Part shown: positions 1 through 7,728 of the stretch, in pieces
Layout of the letters: the number at the start of each line of letters is the position of its first letter
Numbering within the stretch: position 1 is the stretch's first letter
NCBI GenBank assembly: GCA_042096155.1
Contig: JBELMC010000030.1
Coordinates: 1-29,276 of the forward strand
Length of the DNA: 29,276 bases
Origin: Dinoroseobacter sp042096155
Lineage (GTDB): Bacteria; Pseudomonadota; Alphaproteobacteria; Rhodobacterales; Rhodobacteraceae
Direction: 5' to 3'
The notes under the pieces: model-generated
Seen by the model: the letters and a program-made list of their open reading frames with translations, nothing else
Databases searched by the model: none
What the model was told of the DNA's origin: nothing
Position numbers and translations under genes: made by a program

Positions 1-326
1 GGTGCTGCGCGCATCACGACTTTGCCGGCGCCGTGGCGGCCCTCCATATCGTGATGCAACGTCCGACCCTCGCGCAGAGGTACGCGGATCATCTGACGCT
101 TGGCTTGCTCAGTCGCCTTGCGGATTGCCTCAGGCACTTCTTTGGCTTTGCCCTTACCAAACCCGACGCGGCCACGTTGATCGCCGACAACCACAAGCGC
201 AGCAAAGCCAAACCGTTTACCACCCTTTACAGTCTTCGACACCCGGTTAATCGCGACCAAACGGTCAGCAAATTCCGGTGTTTCGTCTTCGCGGCGATTG
301 CCACGACGGTTGTCTCGCTCTGCCAT
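1..326 (-). CDS. rpsE: 30S ribosomal protein S5 (N-terminal part, runs off the window)
   Basis: This is the first 108 codons of ribosomal protein S5, a 30S subunit protein important for decoding accuracy. The reading frame starts at the ATG at 324-326 (reverse strand), preceded by a clear AGGAGG, and begins MAERDNRRGNRRED. The S5 core is plain: FADRLVAINRVSKTVKGG followed by a GRVGFGKGKAKEVPEAI segment, which is the double-stranded RNA-binding-like fold of S5. The gene continues beyond position 1, so its end is not visible. It lies downstream of rplR in the spc operon after an 87-bp gap, wider than most gaps in this operon. Confidence 0.97.
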   Translation of the reverse strand, partial: MAERDNRRGNRREDETPEFADRLVAINRVSKTVKGGKRFGFAALVVVGDQRGRVGFGKGKAKEVPEAIRKATEQAKRQMIRVPLREGRTLHHDMEGRHGAGKVVMRAA

Positions 327-383
327 TCCAGCCTCCTGAGCTAAATTAATATCGATCCCAGTGACACGAGCCCCGGATCATCG

Positions 384-407
384 AGGGCGCCCATAGCTGG
401 ACGCCCT
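384..407 (-). other. Inverted repeat between rplR and rpsE
   Basis: AGGGCG at 384-389 pairs perfectly with CGCCCT at 402-407 across a 12-nt loop, inside the 87-bp rplR-rpsE gap. No T-run follows on the operon strand, so it does not look like an intrinsic terminator. It could be a processing or regulatory hairpin in the ribosomal mRNA, or chance. Confidence 0.3.
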
Positions 408-413
408 ACGGTC

Positions 414-773
414 TTAGAACTTTAAACCCCCTTCACGCGCCGCTTCAGCCAAGGCCTTCACTTTGCCATGAAACAGGAACCCACCCCGATCGAAATAACA
501 ATCCTCGATGCCGGCAGCTTTCGCACGCTCAGCGATCTTAGCGCCAATCTTGGCAGCTGCTTCGACATTGTTTTTGCCGAACAACCCCAGATCTTTCTCG
601 AGCGATGATGCCGCGGCCAGTGTCCGCCCTTGCGCATCGTCGATCAGCTGAACGCTGATATTTTTGCCCGAACGGTGTACGCTCAGACGGGGGCGGCCAT
701 CGGCCGTTTTTTTCAGCTTGTTGCGAACGCGCAGACGACGTTTCACAAACAGCTCTCTCTTGGTGTCTGCCAT
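414..773 (-). CDS. rplR: 50S ribosomal protein L18
   Basis: This encodes L18, which binds 5S rRNA together with L5 in the large subunit. The 119-residue product starts MADTKRELFVKRRLRVRNKLKK, with the basic N-terminal tail typical of L18. The core RPRLSVHRSGKNISVQLIDD and a C-terminal DRGGFLFHGKVKALAEAAREGGLKF complete the family pattern. The reading frame stays open upstream, but the ATG at 771-773 fits the family length and sits 11 bp after the rplF stop. It is transcribed leftward in the spc operon between rplF and rpsE. Confidence 0.97.
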   Translation of the reverse strand: MADTKRELFVKRRLRVRNKLKKTADGRPRLSVHRSGKNISVQLIDDAQGRTLAAASSLEKDLGLFGKNNVEAAAKIGAKIAERAKAAGIEDCYFDRGGFLFHGKVKALAEAAREGGLKF

Positions 774-784
774 TTTGCGCGTCC

Positions 785-1318
785 TTACTTCTTCTTGCCT
801 TCCTTGCGGAAAATATATTCGCCTTTGTACCGGATACCCTTGCCCTTGTAAGGTTCGGGTTTCCGCCATTCGCGAATGTTTGCAGCCACTTGTCCGACCA
901 GCTGCTCGTCAGTGCCTTCGACGACCACTTCGGTCACCTTGGGGCAGGTCACAGTCACACCATCCGGAATTGGAAAGTCGACGTCGTGGGACAGGCCCAG
1001 ATTCAGCTTCAAGGTCTTGCCCTGAAGCTGAGCACGATAACCAACGCCTTGGATCTCAAGCTCTTTTTTGAAACCCGTCGAGACACCGGTCACAAGATTC
1101 GCCACCATTGTGCGAGACATGCCCCACTGCTGACGGGCGCGCTTAGATTTGCCGCGCGGCTGGACCGTAACGATGTTGTCATTTACGGCAAGCGTGACAT
1201 CGTCCGTTGCAGTAAAGCTTCGCGTCGCTTTGGGGCCTTTTACTTCAATGGTCTGACCAGACACGCTGGCGGTCACGCCTGCGGGCAGCGCTACGGGTTT
1301 TTTTCCGATACGAGACAT
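785..1318 (-). CDS. rplF: 50S ribosomal protein L6
   Basis: This encodes L6, a 50S protein near the factor-binding site. The product is 177 residues, the usual bacterial length, and begins MSRIGKKPVALPAGV. The two tandem L6 domains are visible, and the C-terminal domain carries the family signature around PEPYKGKGIRYKGE. The frame stays open upstream, but the ATG at 1316-1318 gives the canonical N-terminus and lies just after the rpsH stop (13-bp gap). Part of the spc operon. Confidence 0.97.
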   Translation of the reverse strand: MSRIGKKPVALPAGVTASVSGQTIEVKGPKATRSFTATDDVTLAVNDNIVTVQPRGKSKRARQQWGMSRTMVANLVTGVSTGFKKELEIQGVGYRAQLQGKTLKLNLGLSHDVDFPIPDGVTVTCPKVTEVVVEGTDEQLVGQVAANIREWRKPEPYKGKGIRYKGEYIFRKEGKKK

Positions 1319-1331
1319 AAACCGGCCCTCC

Positions 1332-1724
1332 TTAGAAGACGGTGCAAAGCACTTCGCCGCCAATATTGGCAGAGCGAGCGTTTGCATCCGACATCACGCC
1401 GCGCGACGTAGAGACGATGGAGACGCCCAGACCCTGACGAACCGCCGGAACCTCTTTGGCGCCCATATACACCCGGCGACCCGGCTTGGATACACGCTTG
1501 AGTTCGCGGATCACGGGGGTGCCGTCATAATATTTGAGGCTGATTTCAATTTCGGGATGCCGACTGTCAGCAACCCTTTCATAGCCACGAATGTAGCCTT
1601 CGTCGGCCAACACATCCAGAACCCAAGCGCGCAGCTTTGACGCTGGCGTGCGAACGGTGGACTTGCCGCGCATCTGAGCGTTGCGTATCCGGGTCAGCAT
1701 ATCACCAAGAGGATCATTCATCAT
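1332..1724 (-). CDS. rpsH: 30S ribosomal protein S8
   Basis: This encodes S8, a primary 16S rRNA-binding protein that in E. coli also represses the spc operon. The 130-residue product shows DPLGDMLTRIRNAQ at the N-terminus and the C-terminal signature GLGVSIVSTSRGVMSDANARSANIGGEVLCTVF. Two ATG codons are adjacent (1722-1724 and 1719-1721), and either could be the start. It sits 15 bp after rpsN. Whether S8 feedback acts here cannot be judged from this sequence. Confidence 0.97.
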   Translation of the reverse strand: MMNDPLGDMLTRIRNAQMRGKSTVRTPASKLRAWVLDVLADEGYIRGYERVADSRHPEIEISLKYYDGTPVIRELKRVSKPGRRVYMGAKEVPAVRQGLGVSIVSTSRGVMSDANARSANIGGEVLCTVF

Positions 1725-1739
1725 TGTGCGTGCCCTCCC

Positions 1740-2045
1740 TTACCAGCTGGACTTGACCATGCCGGGGATTTGTCCGGCAGAGCCGAGATCCCGCAGCGCA
1801 ATCCGGCTGATCTTGAGTTTGCGATAATAGGCGTGTGGGCGGCCGGTCAGCTGACAACGGTTGTGCAGACGTGTTGCAGAGCTGTTGCGGGGCAGTTTTG
1901 CAAGCTTCAGGCGTGCTGTGAAGCGCTCTTCCATCGTGAGGCTGTCATCGTTTGCGATTGCTTTCAAAGCGGCGCGTTTGCTGGCGAACTTATCGACCAA
2001 CGCTTGACGCTTCTTCTCGCGCGCGATCATGCTTTTCTTTGCCAT
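1740..2045 (-). CDS. rpsN: 30S ribosomal protein S14 (zinc-independent type)
   Basis: This encodes S14 of the small-subunit head. The 101-residue product starts MAKKSMIAREKKRQALVDKF and ends with RCQLTGRPHAYYRKLKISRIALRDL and PGMVKSSW. It is the long form without the CxxC pairs of the zinc-binding short form, since only one Cys is present. This long form is usual in Proteobacteria. It lies between rplE and rpsH with an 18-bp gap to rplE. Confidence 0.97.
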   Translation of the reverse strand: MAKKSMIAREKKRQALVDKFASKRAALKAIANDDSLTMEERFTARLKLAKLPRNSSATRLHNRCQLTGRPHAYYRKLKISRIALRDLGSAGQIPGMVKSSW

Positions 2046-2063
2046 GGTCTTTCTCTCCCCGGC

Positions 2064-2627
2064 TCAGCTGTTGAACGGCATGTTGAAGGCTTTCAACAGC
2101 GATTTGGCTTCGGCATCTGTGGTCGCAGTGGTGCAAATCACAATGTCCATACCCCATGTCTCGTCGACTTTGTCGAAGTTGATCTCGGGAAAAACAATGT
2201 GCTCTTTCATACCCATGGCGTAGTTGCCACGACCATCGAAAGATTTGCCGGACACACCGCGGAAGTCCCGGATGCGGGGCATGGCAATGGTGATCAGACG
2301 ATCGAGGAATTCGAACATCCGGTCGCCACGCAGCGTTACTTTTGCACCCAGCGGCATATCTTCGCGCACTCGGAAACCGGCGATGGATTTCTTGGCCTTC
2401 GTGACCATTGCCTTCTGACCAGCGATCAGCGTCAAGTCTTCTTGTGCCGATTTGGCTTTTTTGCTGTCGCGCACGGCCTCTGCACCGCAGCCAATGTTCA
2501 GAACAATCTTTTCCAGACGCGGAATCTGCATATCGTTCTTGTAGCCAAACTCCTGCTTCAAGGAGGCGCGGATCTTACCGCTATATTCCGCCTTCAGGCG
2601 TGGGGTATAGGTTGCATCATCGAGCAT
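2064..2627 (-). CDS. rplE: 50S ribosomal protein L5
   Basis: This encodes L5, which contacts 5S rRNA and forms an intersubunit bridge. The 187-residue product carries the L5 pattern: RLEKIVLNIGCGAEAV, an AGQKAMVTKAKKSIAGFRVREDMPLG stretch, and the C-terminal FPEINFDKVDETWGMDIVICTTA. The ATG overlaps the rplX stop by one base (TGATG), which implies translational coupling with rplX. In E. coli the S8 repressor site lies at the start of this gene. It was not checked structurally here. Confidence 0.97.
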   Translation of the reverse strand: MLDDATYTPRLKAEYSGKIRASLKQEFGYKNDMQIPRLEKIVLNIGCGAEAVRDSKKAKSAQEDLTLIAGQKAMVTKAKKSIAGFRVREDMPLGAKVTLRGDRMFEFLDRLITIAMPRIRDFRGVSGKSFDGRGNYAMGMKEHIVFPEINFDKVDETWGMDIVICTTATTDAEAKSLLKAFNMPFNS

Positions 2628-2932
2628 CAGACAGCCTCTCCCGTGGTTTTTGCGAAGCGAATTTTCTTGCCATCTTCCTGTCGGAAACCAACGCGTGTCG
2701 CTTTGCCATTGCTGTCCAGCAGGGCCAAGTTGCTGAGATCAATTGGCATCGCTTTTGGAAGCCGACCGCCTTGGCTGTTCTGGCTCTGGCGTGTGTGACG
2801 TATGGCAATATTGATACCTTCCACAACGGCTTTGTTGGCGGCCGGCATGATCTGGGCGATTTCGCCCTCTTTGCCTTTGTCTTTGCCAGTCAACACAATC
2901 ACCTTGTCACCTTTTTTCAGCTTTGCAGCCAT
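2627..2932 (-). CDS. rplX: 50S ribosomal protein L24
   Basis: This encodes L24, an assembly-initiating 50S protein. The 101-residue product begins MAAKLKKGDKVIVLTGKDKGKEG, the KOW motif that defines the family, followed by GINIAIRHTRQSQNSQGGRLPKAMPIDLSNL. It ends one base inside the rplE start codon and begins one base after the rplN stop, so these genes are tightly coupled. Confidence 0.97.
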   Translation of the reverse strand: MAAKLKKGDKVIVLTGKDKGKEGEIAQIMPAANKAVVEGINIAIRHTRQSQNSQGGRLPKAMPIDLSNLALLDSNGKATRVGFRQEDGKKIRFAKTTGEAV

Positions 2933-2933
2933 G

Positions 2934-3302
2934 TCACAGAACCTCCGGCGCGAGCGAGATGATCTTCATGAAATTTTTGCCGCGCAACTCCCGTACGACT
3001 GGGCCGAAAATACGGGTCCCTACGGGCTCGTTGTTGTTGTTGAGGATGACGGCAGCGTTGCTGTCAAACCGGATGGCCGTTCCGTCTTCACGACGTACTT
3101 CTTTGGCCGTGCGCACAACAACGGCCTTGCGGACGTCGCCCTTTTTTACACGACCGCGTGGGATGGCTTCCTTGACCGAGACGACGATAATATCGCCCAC
3201 GGATGCGTATTTACGCTTGGAACCACCCAGAACCTTGATGCACTGAACACGGCGGGCGCCGCTGTTATCAGCCACATCCAGATTGGTCTGCATCTGGATC
3301 AT
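2934..3302 (-). CDS. rplN: 50S ribosomal protein L14
   Basis: This encodes L14, which lies at the subunit interface and binds 23S rRNA. The 122-residue product has the exact family length. It begins MIQMQTNLDVADNSGARRVQCIKVLGG, the L14 N-terminal signature, and ends RELRGKNFMKIISLAPEVL. It is separated from rpsQ by 65 bp and from rplX by one base. Confidence 0.97.
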   Translation of the reverse strand: MIQMQTNLDVADNSGARRVQCIKVLGGSKRKYASVGDIIVVSVKEAIPRGRVKKGDVRKAVVVRTAKEVRREDGTAIRFDSNAAVILNNNNEPVGTRIFGPVVRELRGKNFMKIISLAPEVL

Positions 3303-3367
3303 TGGTTTCTCCCGACCTTTGGGGTCCTACTCTCCCCAGGGTTTCGTTCAAACTGAAAAGGGTCACC

Positions 3368-3598
3368 TCAGGCGGTGACGACTTCCCAGCGTTTTGTCTT
3401 GGATCTCGGTGCACACTCTTGAATGCGGACCTGATCCCCTACTTTGAAGCTGTTTGCTTCATCATGGGCACGATATTTCTTCGATTTCCGGATCGTCTTT
3501 TTCAGCACCGGGTGAGTAAACCTACGCTCAACGCTGACGGTGACGGTCTGTTGATTGGCGGCGCTTGTGACAACGCCCTGCAAAATACGCTTTGGCAA
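3368..3598 (-). CDS. rpsQ: 30S ribosomal protein S17
   Basis: This encodes S17, a primary 16S rRNA-binding OB-fold protein. The 76-residue product contains the family pattern LQGVVTS, VERRFTHPVLKKTIRKSKKYRAHDE, and GDQVRIQECAPRSKTKRWEVV. It lies 12 bp downstream of rpmC. The 65-bp gap to rplN shows no strong hairpin. Confidence 0.97.
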   Translation of the reverse strand: MPKRILQGVVTSAANQQTVTVSVERRFTHPVLKKTIRKSKKYRAHDEANSFKVGDQVRIQECAPRSKTKRWEVVTA

Positions 3599-3610
3599 GG
3601 TCTCAGCCCC

Positions 3611-3814
3611 CTATTCGGAAGCCGCTTGTGCGGCTTTTTCGTTGAGAATGGTATTCACACGGGCAACGTTGCGGCGGACGGTGCGCGCGCGCGCGGTATT
3701 TTCCATCTGGCCCGTCGCTTGTTGAAACCGTAGGTTGAAAGCTTCTTTCTTGAGTTCTGTCAGCGTATCACGCAGCTGGTCGGGCGTTTTGTCCCGGAGG
3801 TCTTGGGCGTTCAT
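3611..3814 (-). CDS. rpmC: 50S ribosomal protein L29
   Basis: This encodes L29, a small helical-hairpin protein near the exit tunnel. The 67-residue product reads MNAQDLRDKTPDQLRDTLTELKKEAFNLRFQQATGQ, typical of the family, with the C-terminal RRNVARVNTILNEK. It is the first gene of this transcription block in the window. In the usual S10 order rplP lies directly upstream of rpmC, but here the upstream side carries a divergent plus-strand oxygenase gene, so this block probably has its own promoter within 3815-4003. Confidence 0.96.
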   Translation of the reverse strand: MNAQDLRDKTPDQLRDTLTELKKEAFNLRFQQATGQMENTARARTVRRNVARVNTILNEKAAQAASE

Positions 3815-3837
3815 GCGCCATTTCCTTTTTTCAACGT

Positions 3838-3877
3838 CACTGGAGGGCCCACATATCGGGTCACCCTGATTCCAGTG
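3838..3877 (-). promoter_or_regulatory. Structured leader upstream of rpmC
   Basis: CACTGGA at 3838-3844 and TCCAGTG at 3871-3877 form a perfect 7-bp inverted repeat. The 26-nt interior holds two smaller palindromic elements (GGGCCC and GGGTGACCC in mRNA sense). The whole lies 24 to 63 nt upstream of the rpmC start codon on the operon strand. It would fold in the 5' untranslated RNA and could be a ribosomal-protein autoregulatory leader. No promoter boxes were assigned with confidence. Confidence 0.45.
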
Positions 3878-4003
3878 GAGTTCATGGTGAGAGAGCCGTT
3901 TAGGGCCGTTTAATCAGGTTGGCAACCCCTTTGGTCACAAGCGCCAAAAGAGGACTGGGTTTCATCCTCGCTTTTTCCATGTTGCTGGGTTAGTGGCTAA
4001 GCC

Positions 4004-4624
4004 ATGAGCACCATTTCTTCCCTTTTCGTGACCCGCTTATACCACGCCAAACTTTCTGAATTTGGCAAATCCATTGACCTGGCCGAGCTCGAGGCATCGT
4101 GCTATGCGATTGCCCAAGACGACGTGGCTGGGCAAGATTGGTGCCAAGCAGAGGGCTACGCAGGTTATACAAGCTACGCATCGCTGAACGATCTGCCATG
4201 GCGATTTCCGATTTTCAAAACGATGGTCAAAGCGCTCGACAAGCATGTTGCGGCATTTTCCAACGATTTGTGTTTCGATCTGGACGGGCGGAACCTCACG
4301 CTCGACGATATCTGGATTAATATCCTACCCGAAGGCGGTATCCATACCAGCCACCTGCATCCCCATTCTGCGATCTCGGGTACCACCTACGTGTCTATGC
4401 CTGAAGGCACCAGCGCCCTGAAACTGGAAGACCCTCGATCAGCTCGGATGATGGCCGCGCCCGGTCGCAAGAAGGACGCACCCCGCAAGATGCAGCCCTT
4501 TGTCTATGCCCAACCGGGTGTCGGTGATGTCCTGCTCTGGGAAAGCTGGCTGCGCCACGAAGTGCCGATGAATATGGCCGAACAAGACCGGATTTCCGTC
4601 AGCTTTAATTACAAGTGGGACTAA
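4004..4624 (+). CDS. TIGR02466-type putative 2-oxoglutarate/Fe(II) oxygenase
   Basis: The 206-residue product resembles the TIGR02466 family of putative 2-oxoglutarate- and Fe(II)-dependent oxygenases (2OG-FeII_Oxy_5). The middle of the chain has DDIWINILPEGGIHTSHLHPHS (about 101-122), with His114, His117, His119 and His121 as candidate metal ligands. The distal part has GDVLLWESWLRHEVPMN with His185, then RISVSFNYKW with Arg196. This is the expected distal-His/Arg arrangement of the double-stranded beta-helix fold. The substrate is unknown. The gene is divergent from rpmC and convergent with the Wzc-like gene, and it separates rpmC from wherever rplP lies. A role in ribosomal protein hydroxylation is tempting from its position, but this is only inference. 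Confidence 0.85.
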   Translation: MSTISSLFVTRLYHAKLSEFGKSIDLAELEASCYAIAQDDVAGQDWCQAEGYAGYTSYASLNDLPWRFPIFKTMVKALDKHVAAFSNDLCFDLDGRNLTLDDIWINILPEGGIHTSHLHPHSAISGTTYVSMPEGTSALKLEDPRSARMMAAPGRKKDAPRKMQPFVYAQPGVGDVLLWESWLRHEVPMNMAEQDRISVSFNYKWD

Positions 4625-4636
4625 ACAGGCGTCGAA

Positions 4637-4658
4637 GGCTTTGTCGGCCAGCAAAGCC
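4637..4658. terminator. Possible weak terminator hairpin after the oxygenase gene
   Basis: GGCTTTG at 4637-4643 pairs with CAAAGCC at 4652-4658 over an 8-nt loop, 13 bp past the oxygenase stop. No strong T-run follows, so termination activity is doubtful. The remaining convergent spacer to 4804 shows nothing else identifiable. Confidence 0.35.
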
Positions 4659-4804
4659 CATAAAGATTTCTCATCTCACCGCTCCTGTTTGGCAGCAGTG
4701 ATTCAGAGCTGAGCGCCAGAATCAATGGGTCCTGACACTAAAACAGAACGTGCCATGAGAAGTGCAGAACGATGGGGGCTATGTGGCCATACGGGCTGGA
4801 ACAG

Positions 4805-6868
4805 CTACGTATAGTCTTTGTAGGTCATTTGTCTTTTTTTATGGTCGTCCAAAACGATTACCTCACAAGGAACATTATGTCGCTTGGTGATATTTTGAAT
4901 ATTTTTCAGAATGTCGGTTTTTAACATATTTTTTGCGAAAACATTAAAATACACTATGTTAGAAAGACTAATTGGTATAAATGCATCGTAGAATATATTT
5001 AACGGTGGCGTGTCAAAAACTATATAATCGTACCGAGAACTCAAATATTCAACTAGCCTTTGCAAATCAGACCTCCGCAAAACTACTTTTGAGTGTTCGT
5101 GTGATCTTTTTGAAATTATATAGTCCAGTTCAGATTTTTCATCACGTTGAATTGCAGACCAAATATCAAAATCCGAGGTCAAAACTTCAGATAAGCCAAT
5201 ATCGATATCGCCCCGTTTCTTGTCAAAATGACCTAAGAGGTCCATCTGGGGTTTTGTTTTTCGCAGATCACTATCAATCAATATGACGTTGTGCCCATTA
5301 ATGGCGAGACCCTTTGCAAGCGTTACCGCTACCGTCGTTTTTCCCTCGCCAGGCATGGAAGATGTTACTGTAATAATTTGGCATTGATTACTTCTAGGTG
5401 TAAGATCAAGTGAAATGAGCAGATTGTTGACGCCCTCTATATAAGCCGGGCTTTCTATCGTTCGTCGTGATCTTTTATTTTTTCCGGGGAGTGAGCCGCG
5501 ATGGAATGGAAGCTCAGCAGTAACTTTAAGATCTAACTGATCTTCTAATTGTTTTATCGATTTAAACCGATTCGCTTCTTTCGAGTATAAAAAAATTACA
5601 CAAGCAGTGATTGTGAAGCCAATGAATTTGAAGAGTAAAATAATCGCAGCAATATTGGGTGATTTTGCCGAAATAGGTATAACGGCATAAGATAAAATAC
5701 GAGTATCGGGCTGCTGAATACCATTTTGGATATGAGACTCTTTTAAACGCCCGAGAAAGAATTCATATGTCAGGCGACTCGACGTGGCGATCCGCTCCAG
5801 CTGTTCCAGCCTTAAAAGTGTTTGAGTGTAATCTTCGATCAAATCAACGAGCCGATTTTCCGACGCGCGCAGGTCTTCTAACTGAGTAAAGTCGATGCTT
5901 TGGGCGCGTTCAAGCTCGTCGAGAATTTGGCGAAACCGTGTATCAAAAGCGCGTGCGATTGGCCCTCCTGTCACGCCACCCAACCGCAGCGCCAATTGTT
6001 CCAATTGGCGATCTCCACCAATCTCTTTGACAGCAGCTAACCGCTCCTCACGGTCTGTTGCGGCGCTCAATCTTCGGAGCTTATCTTGACCTGTCAGCCC
6101 CTTGATCTTCGCTCGAATAACGAGCAACTCTGCTGTAAATGTATTAAGGGTCTCGCGGTCAACAGGGTCATTAAGCGTCGAGAACGCGGTCACTGCACGT
6201 TCGGCAATCTGAAGCTCCTGCTCCAAATCTGCAACTCTTTCTGTAAGCCATACCGCCGATGACCGCGCAGCCTCAAATTTTACCTCCATTTGGTCTTGAA
6301 TATAAAGATCGACAAGGTAATTTACAATTTTTTGTGACTTTTCTGCATTTTGCGTTGCCAGAGCCACTTCAAAAATTACGCTCGATGGAATATTTCTTAT
6401 GGCTAATTTATTTTGAAGTGTAATTACCGCATTTTGTTTAGCGTTGTCGTGACTGAACCTGTCATCAACGATTTTCAATCCGAACCAAGCGCCCAAGATT
6501 TGCAGAAAATTGCGTGACGCCGTGAATTCCGGATCCTCGTTTAAGACCAATCCATCAACAACACGAGCAAGCAAAGGATAGGAATATAAAATCTCAACTT
6601 CTGTATTAAGCCCATAGAGATCTGCTGTAAAGTTCGGTGCGAAGGATTCGGCCATGGAGGCATTTGGTTGGTTGCCATCACGAATCAATAATGCCTTCGC
6701 TTCGAACACCGGGACAGCGATATAGCTTGCATAGAAATATCCCAGGATACCAAACAGCACCGTAACAGCAGCCAAAACAAACTTTTTCTTGATGAGAGCC
6801 GCAAATACACTCCCGATATCTGGCGTGACGTCGACACTGCTCAAGGCTCCTTGTGCGTGCGTATCCAT
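4805..6868 (-). CDS. Wzc-like polysaccharide co-polymerase with BY-kinase domain
   Basis: This 687-residue inner-membrane protein fits the family that controls chain length and export of exopolysaccharide or capsule and carries a bacterial tyrosine kinase domain. TM1 is at about 30-52 (FVLAAVTVLFGILGYFYASY). A long charged periplasmic part with coiled-coil character spans about 200-380, and TM2 is at about 405-428. The cytoplasmic ATPase has Walker A SSMPGEGKTT (503-512), Walker A' VILIDSDLRK (528-537) and Walker B YDYIVFDTPP (613-622). The C-terminal tail is short, with only Tyr683 and Tyr686, where Wzc proteins usually carry a richer tyrosine cluster. The ATG at 6866-6868 is preferred because AGAGG precedes it; an in-frame TTG lies two codons upstream. 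The gene is more AT-rich than its neighbours, suggesting transfer. It stands alone here; related genes lie at 16620-20728. Confidence 0.9.
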   Translation of the reverse strand: MDTHAQGALSSVDVTPDIGSVFAALIKKKFVLAAVTVLFGILGYFYASYIAVPVFEAKALLIRDGNQPNASMAESFAPNFTADLYGLNTEVEILYSYPLLARVVDGLVLNEDPEFTASRNFLQILGAWFGLKIVDDRFSHDNAKQNAVITLQNKLAIRNIPSSVIFEVALATQNAEKSQKIVNYLVDLYIQDQMEVKFEAARSSAVWLTERVADLEQELQIAERAVTAFSTLNDPVDRETLNTFTAELLVIRAKIKGLTGQDKLRRLSAATDREERLAAVKEIGGDRQLEQLALRLGGVTGGPIARAFDTRFRQILDELERAQSIDFTQLEDLRASENRLVDLIEDYTQTLLRLEQLERIATSSRLTYEFFLGRLKESHIQNGIQQPDTRILSYAVIPISAKSPNIAAIILLFKFIGFTITACVIFLYSKEANRFKSIKQLEDQLDLKVTAELPFHRGSLPGKNKRSRRTIESPAYIEGVNNLLISLDLTPRSNQCQIITVTSSMPGEGKTTVAVTLAKGLAINGHNVILIDSDLRKTKPQMDLLGHFDKKRGDIDIGLSEVLTSDFDIWSAIQRDEKSELDYIISKRSHEHSKVVLRRSDLQRLVEYLSSRYDYIVFDTPPLNIFYDAFIPISLSNIVYFNVFAKNMLKTDILKNIQNITKRHNVPCEVIVLDDHKKRQMTYKDYT

Positions 6869-7728
6869 CCTCAAAGCCTCTACGAAGTGGTCTCGTGGAC
6901 ATCACCTATATAAAAAACGATTATAAATTGTTAAGACTAACTGTTACTGGCCGCGCATTGCTGAATGCAGGAGCTGTTGATTGCAGAGCCAGATATATTG
7001 GTGCAGCCTCGCCATCGGTTTTTCTTATGATCAGAAGTAATATCTTTGGAGAACCTCCTCGATCCGCCCCGTTGAAACGCGCCGCGATTTCGACGGTTTG
7101 GCAAGATTTGGACGGCATTAGGTTCTTTTCATTGTCCCGTGTAGCATGTGATTGATCAATTCTTGAACCGTCACAGTTTGATCAGCGGGACCTCTGCAAA
7201 AATTCCGTTTTTCGATGTGAGAGCGCGCTTTGTGCCGCGTGCAGATTGGTTTGGGCCTTTGTGTGCGGTCCTCGTGAAGCAGCTGAGCGCTTTTTGGGCA
7301 CGACGTTACCGTTTTGTACCCTTCAGCGGTGAAGGTTTTTGACCTTGCACCGTTCTGCAGGTTTCATCTGACAGCAACGCGCGCGATGTGGGTTTCGGTC
7401 TTTGCAAGGATCGTACATCGACTTTGCCATAGGCGCCCGTTTTGTGTCCATTGACCATAGATGGCCTCCAGAATGGTGTGGTTCAAAATGCTGATGGCAA
7501 GATTTCGGTCAGAAAGCGCCCGTTTGCGAATCAAGACCTCTGCGCGGGGGCTTGATTTTGAGCTGAAGATTTGAATTGCGCATCGCGCCTGCCGCGCTTT
7601 TGTTTCAGCGGGCATACTGATTTTGTTGTTTCGGTTTGCGCGATTGCAGGGGTTTGCGGGTTGAAGCGAGAGCAGAAACTCAAGCCGAAGTTAATCAAGA
7701 ACTCGGCATACCACCACATAGGAGGCGG
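6869..7728. other. 860-bp stretch without a recognisable gene
   Basis: Only short open frames occur here, and none has a convincing start, codon pattern or family motif. The best two are a minus-strand frame at 7364-7615 (83 residues) and a plus-strand frame at 6853-7155; neither was recognised. The part next to 6868 should hold the promoter of the Wzc-like gene. In related Rhodobacterales, ubiB is often followed by coaBC (dfp) and dut. Neither is present, so this may be the scar of a rearrangement. Confidence 0.5.

Noticed and set aside
1770..2798. 342-residue plus-strand open frame opposite rpsN, rplE and rplX
   Set aside because: It is entirely antisense to well-identified ribosomal genes, and its translation has no family resemblance. 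It is a shadow of codon bias.
4746..4774. Two GAAC motifs in the oxygenase-wzc spacer as an SOS box
   Set aside because: The spacing is 17 bases instead of 7, and the spacer lies between convergent gene ends, where no promoter is expected.
7364..7615. 83-residue minus-strand open frame in the spacer beyond ubiB
   Set aside because: It has no family resemblance and overlaps another short frame. It was left inside the gene-free region rather than called as a gene.
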